Assembly (NCBI GenBank): GCA_902762325.1 | Contig: CACWNV010000030.1 | Span: 1-57,333 of the forward strand | Source of the DNA: an uncultured Prevotellaceae bacterium | GTDB lineage: Bacteria; Bacteroidota; Bacteroidia; Bacteroidales; Bacteroidaceae | DNA: 57,333 bases | Direction of reading: 5' to 3' | Part shown: positions 51,945 through 57,333 of the stretch, one piece after another | Numbering within the stretch: the stretch's first letter is position 1 | How the letters are laid out: each line of letters starts with the position of its first letter | Made by a program: the position numbers and the translations under genes | Notes under the pieces: model-generated | Told to the model about the DNA's origin: nothing | Seen by the model: the letters and a program-made list of their open reading frames with translations, nothing else | Databases searched by the model: none

Positions 51945-53233
51945 TGACCAAGGAAACACGCTGTCAGATATTAGACCTTATTCATAAAGAAGTGGTGCCT
52001 GCCATCGGCTGTACAGAGCCGATGGCTGTGGCATTATGCACTGCCCGTGCCACAGAGCTGCTGGGCTGCCGACCAGAACACATATCGCTCTACCTGAGTG
52101 CAAACATCCTGAAGAATGCCATGGGCGTAGGTATTCCCGGGACAGGCATGGTGGGACTGCCCATCGCCGTTGCCCTGGGTGCTCTCATCGGGAAAAGCGA
52201 ATACAAACTTGAAGTCCTCAAGGATCTGACCCCTGAGGCATTGGAAGAAGGAAAGAAATACATTGCTGAAAACCGTATCGTCATCCAGAAGAAGACGGGG
52301 ATTGAAGAGAAACTTTATATCGAGGTGTGCTGCGAGGCAGGAGGGAGAAGCCAGACTGCCGTCATTGCCGGCAGCCACACACATTTCATTACTGACGAGG
52401 AAAAGGAAATGCTGTCTCAGGATTCCTCATCCTCAACGGTAGCTGCCCAGCCTTCTCCCATCCAACTGACGATGCAGATGGTCTATGAGTTTGCCATGAA
52501 CGCCCCGTTGTCTGAGATCTGCTTCATCCTTGAAGCCCGCGACTTGAACATGCGGGCAGCTGAACTCTCCGTGAAAGGCAACTACGGACACTGCCTGGGC
52601 AAGACCATCGACCGGCCGCTGAGTCATGGCATCTTCGGCAACTCCATCTTCTCTCACATCATCTCTAAGACGGCATCTGCCTGCGATGCCCGTATGGGCG
52701 GAGCGATGATTCCCGTGATGAGCAACTCGGGCAGTGGCAACCAGGGTATCTGTGCCACCAATCCCGTAGCCGTCTTTGCCACAGAGAACGAGAACACGGA
52801 GGAAGAGCTGATTCGTGCCCTCATACTCAGTCACCTCACAGCTATCTACATCAAGCAAAGCCTTGGCACGCTGTCGGCATTATGCGGTTGCGTGGTTGCC
52901 TCTATCGGTAGCAGCTGCGGTATCACCTACCTCATGGGAGGCGATTACGAACGCGTCTGCCGGTCGGTGAAAAACATGATAGCCAATCTTACGGGAATGA
53001 TTTGCGACGGGGCAAAACCGTCGTGCTCACTGAAAATCTGCTCAGGCGTAAGCACCGCCCTTCTGTCGTCCCTGCTTTCAATGGAAGGACGCTGCGTCAC
53101 GGCTGCTGAAGGAATCATCGACAATGATGTCGACCGCTCCATTCACAACCTCACAAGCATCGGAGCCGATGCCATGCGTGAGACCGACAACATGGTGCTC
53201 GACATCATGACAGGAAAGGCGGCTAAAGACTAA
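51941..53233 (+). CDS. UPF0597 / L-cysteine desulfidase-like (serine dehydratase alpha-type) protein
   Basis: A 430-residue cytoplasmic protein. AIGCTEPMAVALC near the N-terminus and CDGAKPSCSLKI near residue 355, plus LCGCVVASIGSSCGI, give the conserved cysteines that bind an iron-sulfur cluster in this fold. E. coli CyuA (YhaM) and archaeal CdsB relatives break L-cysteine to pyruvate, ammonia and sulfide. The overlap with dsbD (4 bases) suggests coupled translation and a tie between thiol supply and cysteine breakdown. Its stop overlaps the 3' end of the opposing EEP-family gene by 11 bases. Confidence 0.88.
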   Translation: MMTKETRCQILDLIHKEVVPAIGCTEPMAVALCTARATELLGCRPEHISLYLSANILKNAMGVGIPGTGMVGLPIAVALGALIGKSEYKLEVLKDLTPEALEEGKKYIAENRIVIQKKTGIEEKLYIEVCCEAGGRSQTAVIAGSHTHFITDEEKEMLSQDSSSSTVAAQPSPIQLTMQMVYEFAMNAPLSEICFILEARDLNMRAAELSVKGNYGHCLGKTIDRPLSHGIFGNSIFSHIISKTASACDARMGGAMIPVMSNSGSGNQGICATNPVAVFATENENTEEELIRALILSHLTAIYIKQSLGTLSALCGCVVASIGSSCGITYLMGGDYERVCRSVKNMIANLTGMICDGAKPSCSLKICSGVSTALLSSLLSMEGRCVTAAEGIIDNDVDRSIHNLTSIGADAMRETDNMVLDIMTGKAAKD

Positions 53234-54170
53234 GTTTGACAAACACTGGATAATGATCAGAAGGATTCCGGTAAATCCACGGACTGGGCTGAGTCTCCCG
53301 TGGTGTGCCGGAATCCTTCTGTTCTTTTACAGCCTCTTTATTAAGAGTCCAGTAGCCGTTTGTCAACACTCCATAGGCATCAACCGTTATCTTTGGTGAG
53401 ACGAAGACATGGTCGATACGGCTTTGGGTCTTCATTTGTGTCTTAAAGTTATTGAATGTGCCGTTCTCGGCAAAGCGGATGCGTGTTGTCTGATAGCTGT
53501 CCTTCAAGATGCCCGACCCGGTAAAGATGCTATAGATCTCATCCCTCTGGTCGACATTAAAGTCGCCTGTCAATATCACAGGACTACTCTTTGCTATCTG
53601 TCTGATTCTTTCCACGACAAGAAGTGCCCCCTGACGACGGGCAACAACACCCACATGGTCCATGTGAAGATTGAAGAAATAGAAAGTACGATTTGATCTC
53701 TTGTCCTTGAATTTACCCCACGTACAGATACGGACACAGGCAGCATCCCAGCCTAACTTTGGAACGTCGGGAGTCTCGTTGAGCCAGAAATGACCGCTGT
53801 CAAGCAGGCGGACACGGTCTTTCTTGTAGAAGATGGCAGCATATTCCCCTTTCTGCTTGCCGTCATCGCGTCCCACACCGATATAGTCGTAGTCGTCAAG
53901 ACCTTTCAGCAGGTCGCATAACTGAGAATAAAGCACCTCTTGCGCACCCCATACATCAGGGCTCTCAAAGTTCACCTGATCACAAATCACCTGACATCGC
54001 TTGTTCCATTCGTGTCCTTTCAGCGAGTCGGATTCGTTTTTATACCTTATATTATAGGAACCCACATAGAGATGCTGGGCTTCTGCCGGCAATGCCAGCA
54101 TCAGGCTGCAGCATACACAAAACAACTGCAGGAGTCCTGAGTGTAGAATTGATTGGGATTTGTCGTTCAT
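53223..54170 (-). CDS. Secreted endonuclease/exonuclease/phosphatase (EEP) family protein
   Basis: A 315-residue exported hydrolase. Signal peptide ends near residue 31 (LALPAEAQ). EEP motifs: VGSYNIRYKNESD, DVWGAQEV (Glu, Mg ligand), NLHMDHVGVVARRQGA (catalytic His), LTGDFNVD and NPSDHYPVFV at the C-terminus. Members cleave phosphodiesters or phosphomonoesters (DNA, sphingomyelin or inositol phosphates); the exact substrate is unknown. It follows the TonB-plug receptor gene by 29 bases. Its 3' end overlaps the converging plus-strand gene and contains a hairpin (53258-53321) in its coding sequence. Confidence 0.85.
   Translation of the reverse strand: MNDKSQSILHSGLLQLFCVCCSLMLALPAEAQHLYVGSYNIRYKNESDSLKGHEWNKRCQVICDQVNFESPDVWGAQEVLYSQLCDLLKGLDDYDYIGVGRDDGKQKGEYAAIFYKKDRVRLLDSGHFWLNETPDVPKLGWDAACVRICTWGKFKDKRSNRTFYFFNLHMDHVGVVARRQGALLVVERIRQIAKSSPVILTGDFNVDQRDEIYSIFTGSGILKDSYQTTRIRFAENGTFNNFKTQMKTQSRIDHVFVSPKITVDAYGVLTNGYWTLNKEAVKEQKDSGTPRETQPSPWIYRNPSDHYPVFVKLSL
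53258..53321. terminator. Nested hairpin inside the 3' end of the EEP gene
   Basis: Outer arms 53258-53271 and 53308-53321 (CAGAAGGATTCCGG and its complement, 14 bp perfect) enclose inner arms 53277-53282 and 53298-53303 (CCACGG/CCGTGG). T-rich TTCTTTTA follows on the plus strand. It lies 25 bases after the stop of the plus-strand desulfidase-like gene, inside the opposing coding sequence, so it probably terminates the dsbD transcript. Confidence 0.75.
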
Positions 54171-54199
54171 ACTGTTATGTCTATCTGTCGATACTCACG

Positions 54200-56710
54200 T
54201 TAATCTTCCATTCCATTGCTGAAGTTTCCACCTCTCTCCTCATCGTCACGCTGATCGCCTTCACGGTCTTGCTTTGCCTTCGGCATCATGTTACCGAAAT
54301 TCCAGGTCAGAGTGAAGTTCACACTCCTTGACCGGCGCTTATTCAACTGGTGACGGGTAAAGGTGTCGCTTTCCGTGAAGTTCTCCCAACGGCGGGAGTT
54401 CAGCACGTCCCTGCAACTCACACTGAGCATGAGCTTCTTGTTAAGAAAGCCTTTGCGAAGACCGAAGTCAAGACCATAGTTCGGCTTGCGATAACCCTGA
54501 GTTATCACCATCTTCGACCGATAGTTACCAGTCAGCTGCACAGAGATGTCGTAAGGCAGGATGATACTGGCTATCATGCGGGCATTCCATGAGAAATTGG
54601 AGTTCCCTTCGCCTCTCACGGTCTGTCCGTCGATGTCATAGCTGAATCCGTTCAGCTTGTAATAATAGGCGTTAGCCGATGTCGTGAGGTCGAGGAAAGA
54701 AAAGAGCTTGTTCTTTACCGTCAGTTCCATACCCGCACTCGTGCTCTTTGCCACATTCTCACTTGTCGAGTAGAACAGTCCGTCGAGAGGATTCTGCCAG
54801 TTGATGCGCTGCATCACATCAGTGGTAGGCCGGTAATAGGCGGAAACCATCATCGAGTGCTCGGTCCATGTCTTCAGATAGTTCAGTGAGAAGGAGTTCG
54901 AGAACTCAGGGGTCAGTTCAGGATTACCAAACGATACCGTCGTGGCATCACGTGTATCCTTGAACGAATTGAGCTGCCCACCCCAGGGACGGCGCAAGCG
55001 ACGGGTATAGTTCAACTGCAACTGGTCGTTATCTGTAATCTGATACGACAAGAATACGGAAGGGAACAGCTGGAAATAGTCTTTCTTGAAGGGCGTCGGC
55101 TTATTCCGGTCTGAAGGTTGATACTCCTGCTCCCATGTATAGCTCTCCGTGTCTACCTTCCAGTACTCCCCGCGAAGACCGCCCATCACTCCGAACTTCC
55201 CCAGCTTCAGCGTTGCCGTGGCATAGAGGGCGTGCAAATCCATGTCGTAGATGAACCGGTTGAAATAGCGCTGGTCTTCCACCAACACACCATTCTCCAT
55301 GATAAAACTCTCCTGAGGAGTATTCTCATGGGAGAAACGTCCCTGATAGCCGGCCTGCAACTGGAAGTTCTCACTGATAGGATTCTCGTAGTCGAGCTTC
55401 ACTTCCCACGAACGGTTGTTCATGTGACCGGGGCGGCTCTGGTAATTATAGGTGTTCGGCTGGTTAGCTGCCGCTGCACCCATAAAGACGCTGTTGTCTT
55501 CATAGAAGTTGTCGTTATCCGATTTCCAGCGATGATAGTCCAGCACAAAGTCCAGATAATGGGTATCGGTGAAAGAGTGACGGTAATTGAATTCACCGTA
55601 GAGCATATTCATATCACCGCGTGACCGGGTGGAACGGGTCATCAGCTGGTCGTCGTTGTCCATCGTATTCCCTGCGCCAAGCACGCCATAATGATACGGA
55701 GTCTCGCCCCAGCTCTTCCGTAAGCCTTTCATCATCATTCCGCTCAGCGAGAAGTCGTCTTTCTTCGTGGCATGCAACGTCACTCCAGCCCGTCCGAACA
55801 GATTGTTGCCCATGTCATGGCTCTCGCCCTTATACCACTGATAGCGGTTCGTCTTGGTAAAGATCTGCTCGCTTTCGCTCTTTCCTTTATTCTCACGATG
55901 ACGGAATCCGATGTTTGCATAGGTATCGATGAGGGGCGAATTGTAGTTGATGTTAAAGCTGGTATTGGCACCTCCGCGCGTGTTTCCTCCTGCCTGAAGT
56001 GAACCGTAATAGCCGGGCTTGAGGTCTTTCTTCAAGACAATGTTGATGATTCCAGCTGACCCTTCAGCTGAGAACTTGGCTGAAGGATTGTCGATGACTT
56101 CTATGCGCTCGATGCTCTCAGCAGGAAGCTGCTGCAAGATCTGAGCCCTGTTATCCGAGGTCAGACCACTTGCCTTGCCGTTAATCCATACTTCGACGCT
56201 TGAGTTGCCGCGTAACGACACATTACCGTCGTTGTCAACTTCCACGCTGGGGATGTTCTCCAATGCTTCGGAAGCCGTCTGACCGACATTCGTCACCAAC
56301 TGACTGACATCAAACGACTTACGGTCAACTTCCAGCTTCATGCTCGACTTCTGACCAGTAACGGTCACCTCCTTGAGTGCATGAGCATCCTCAGACATGA
56401 AGACGGCAGGATAACTGACGGTCTTGTTCTTATCACTGATGGTCACTTGCCGCTCTATCGTCTTATAACCGACAAAAGTGAATGTCACAGTGTACTGGCC
56501 GTTTTTCAGTCCTTCGATTAAAAACTTACCGTCGGAATCGGTGACGGCTCCCTTCACAAAGACATCACTGCCTTTCTGTAATACTTTGACATTGACAAAA
56601 CTAAGGGCTTCTTCTGTCTGTTTATCCAAAACTCTACCTCTAACAAGTCCTTGTGCTGAAAGTGCCACCGTCGCTAACGAAAACAACAAAAATAACACAA
56701 ATCGATTCAT
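54200..56710 (-). CDS. TonB-plug outer-membrane beta-barrel protein
   Basis: An 836-residue outer-membrane protein. Signal peptide to about residue 19 (TVALSAQ). An N-terminal carboxypeptidase-regulatory-like domain (22-105: GRVLDKQTEEALSFVNVKV) is followed by a plug at about 110-230 (KEVTVTGQKSS, NIPSVEVDNDGNVSLRG, ASGLTSDNRAQILQ). The barrel runs to about 800, of the type called outer-membrane beta-barrel family 3. The tail is basic and Asp/Asn rich (DREGDQRDDEERGG), not the usual terminal Phe. No SusD partner is seen, so it may import a small ligand or act as a receptor. Start at 56710 (MNRFVLFL) preferred over an upstream TTG at 56728. Confidence 0.88.
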   Translation of the reverse strand: MNRFVLFLLFSLATVALSAQGLVRGRVLDKQTEEALSFVNVKVLQKGSDVFVKGAVTDSDGKFLIEGLKNGQYTVTFTFVGYKTIERQVTISDKNKTVSYPAVFMSEDAHALKEVTVTGQKSSMKLEVDRKSFDVSQLVTNVGQTASEALENIPSVEVDNDGNVSLRGNSSVEVWINGKASGLTSDNRAQILQQLPAESIERIEVIDNPSAKFSAEGSAGIINIVLKKDLKPGYYGSLQAGGNTRGGANTSFNINYNSPLIDTYANIGFRHRENKGKSESEQIFTKTNRYQWYKGESHDMGNNLFGRAGVTLHATKKDDFSLSGMMMKGLRKSWGETPYHYGVLGAGNTMDNDDQLMTRSTRSRGDMNMLYGEFNYRHSFTDTHYLDFVLDYHRWKSDNDNFYEDNSVFMGAAAANQPNTYNYQSRPGHMNNRSWEVKLDYENPISENFQLQAGYQGRFSHENTPQESFIMENGVLVEDQRYFNRFIYDMDLHALYATATLKLGKFGVMGGLRGEYWKVDTESYTWEQEYQPSDRNKPTPFKKDYFQLFPSVFLSYQITDNDQLQLNYTRRLRRPWGGQLNSFKDTRDATTVSFGNPELTPEFSNSFSLNYLKTWTEHSMMVSAYYRPTTDVMQRINWQNPLDGLFYSTSENVAKSTSAGMELTVKNKLFSFLDLTTSANAYYYKLNGFSYDIDGQTVRGEGNSNFSWNARMIASIILPYDISVQLTGNYRSKMVITQGYRKPNYGLDFGLRKGFLNKKLMLSVSCRDVLNSRRWENFTESDTFTRHQLNKRRSRSVNFTLTWNFGNMMPKAKQDREGDQRDDEERGGNFSNGMED

Positions 56711-56837
56711 ACGCCTTTTTGACGACAAAAAAAGGAAAAGGTTTAATCATAGTCGGCATATTAATTAATGTACGCGAGTATATTCCAAATCGAAGGCACT
56801 CAATTCTGAGGATGTTTCCCACTTGTTTCGTAACCTA

Positions 56838-57229
56838 TTTGTTGTCAAATATATTGACAAAAAGTTGTCGGGGAAAAGTGATGAAATAGAGGTTAAAAAG
56901 TGTGAAATACAATTCTTCACTCTTCATTCTTCATTCTTCATTTTGCGAAAGCATTGCTTTCGCACTACGAAAGGTAAGCTTTGACTGCGCCAAAGGTTAT
57001 GTTTAGTCGCATGAAACATGACCTTTCACACGACGAAACACGGTCTTTGGCGCAGCGAAACCTTACCTTTGGCAAATTCATCTTTTGTAAACTGCCCGTT
57101 TACAGATAAAAATCTGCGTAACCATCTGTAAGACAACGATTTACGAAAAACGTCAAAAAATGGCATTTTTTCGACCGAGTGACCCTTTCGTTGTCACTAC
57201 CCCCCATTTTTTTGGCTCAAAATTCGAAT
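56838..57229 (-). repeat. Intergenic repeat copy 2 (about 390 bp), inverted relative to 31247-31638
   Basis: The region 56711-57333 has no convincing gene. Its minus strand matches copy 1 through the same order of landmarks: ATTCGAATTTTGA, GTTTTTCGTAAAT, GTTGTCTTACA, six degenerate ~22-bp units, four 7-bp repeats (56914-56941), CACTTTTCCCCGACAA. It lies upstream of the TonB-plug gene in the same orientation as copy 1 to its own gene. The remaining 57230-57333 shows nothing recognisable. Confidence 0.85.
56846..56853 (-). promoter_or_regulatory. Possible -7 element for TonB-plug gene
   Basis: The minus strand reads TATATTTG, a TAnnTTTG match, at the inner edge of repeat copy 2, about 135 bases before the ATG. 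The -33 element is only a weak TTTT, and the equivalent position in copy 1 (ATAAAAAT) is not a promoter. Confidence 0.35.
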
Positions 57230-57333
57230 ATTCTTCTCTGTGTGGTGATAAAAGGACTAAGAAATGTTAACGACGTTTGGCGCGCCAGCATAGTCCCTCC
57301 ATTTGATATCTGAAGTGTACGATGCAGCAATCT

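Noticed and set aside
31638-56838. Composite transposon bounded by the two inverted repeats
   Set aside because: No transposase or integrase inside, the segment carries essential metG, and no target-site duplication could be recognised.
57250-57333. Partial open frame on the minus strand entering from the window edge
   Set aside because: Only about 25 residues are visible and no family can be recognised, so it cannot be told from chance.

Overview
The window looks like a chromosomal segment of a Prevotella-type member of the Bacteroidales. The signs are promoters of the Bacteroidetes form TAnnTTTG, many secreted proteins ending in short type IX (T9SS type A-like) tails such as GIYIxNGKKVVIK, Omp28-like and TonB-plug/OMP proteins, a MurA with Asp in place of the catalytic Cys, and typical plant-polysaccharide enzymes (PL1, GH43). 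No rRNA, tRNA, CRISPR array, phage or IS gene was seen. The order of housekeeping genes looks intact.

Region 1 (1-3.6 kb) has two convergent lipid-phosphoester enzymes, a PI-PLC-X lipoprotein and a PAP2 phosphatase fused to a probable outer-membrane barrel, separated by a perfect 19-bp hairpin. Region 2 (3.7-14.6 kb, minus strand) is one long operon-like run. It starts with yicC-gmk-nadD, continues into an alkaline-phosphatase-fold phosphoethanolamine-type transferase and two acyltransferase-3 proteins, and ends with UbiA-type polyprenyl-phosphate phosphoribosyltransferase, HAD phosphatase, GtrA and two GT-C-like membrane proteins. The last five look like a complete lipid-linked pentose pathway for decorating a cell-surface glycan. 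Region 3 (14.7-20.5 kb, plus) is housekeeping: tsaB, DUF4290, murA, rimM, dxr, rseP. Region 4 (20.5-25.4 kb) has a Na/Pi cotransporter divergent from a BASS-type transporter, a GH43-like enzyme and a YitT protein.

Region 5 (25.4-31.1 kb, minus) is a five-gene extracytoplasmic thiol-redox cassette: TlpA-like thioredoxin, DUF6029-like outer-membrane barrel, an Omp28 lipoprotein with CVNC, a small T9SS-tailed protein, and a large T9SS-tailed Omp28 with CTYC. Region 6 (31.8-47.7 kb, plus) is the most unusual part. Large secreted multidomain proteins (Ig-like repeat protein, PL1 pectate lyase, endonuclease I, M6 metalloprotease and others) alternate with three tiny acidic proteins that share an N-terminal KPSI/QPSL-type motif and a C-terminal SVWDE. 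Two of the tiny genes are followed by terminator hairpins with the same stem. Four of the large proteins share a C-terminal module of about 150 residues ahead of the sorting tail. The small-protein/secreted-protein pairing is the best candidate here for an undescribed system.

Region 7 (47.7-57.3 kb) has metG, dsbD and an [Fe-S]-type cysteine desulfidase homologue (plus), converging on an EEP-family hydrolase and a TonB-plug outer-membrane protein (minus). Two copies of an intergenic repeat of about 390 bp, in opposite orientation, sit upstream of the first gene of region 6 and upstream of the TonB-plug gene.
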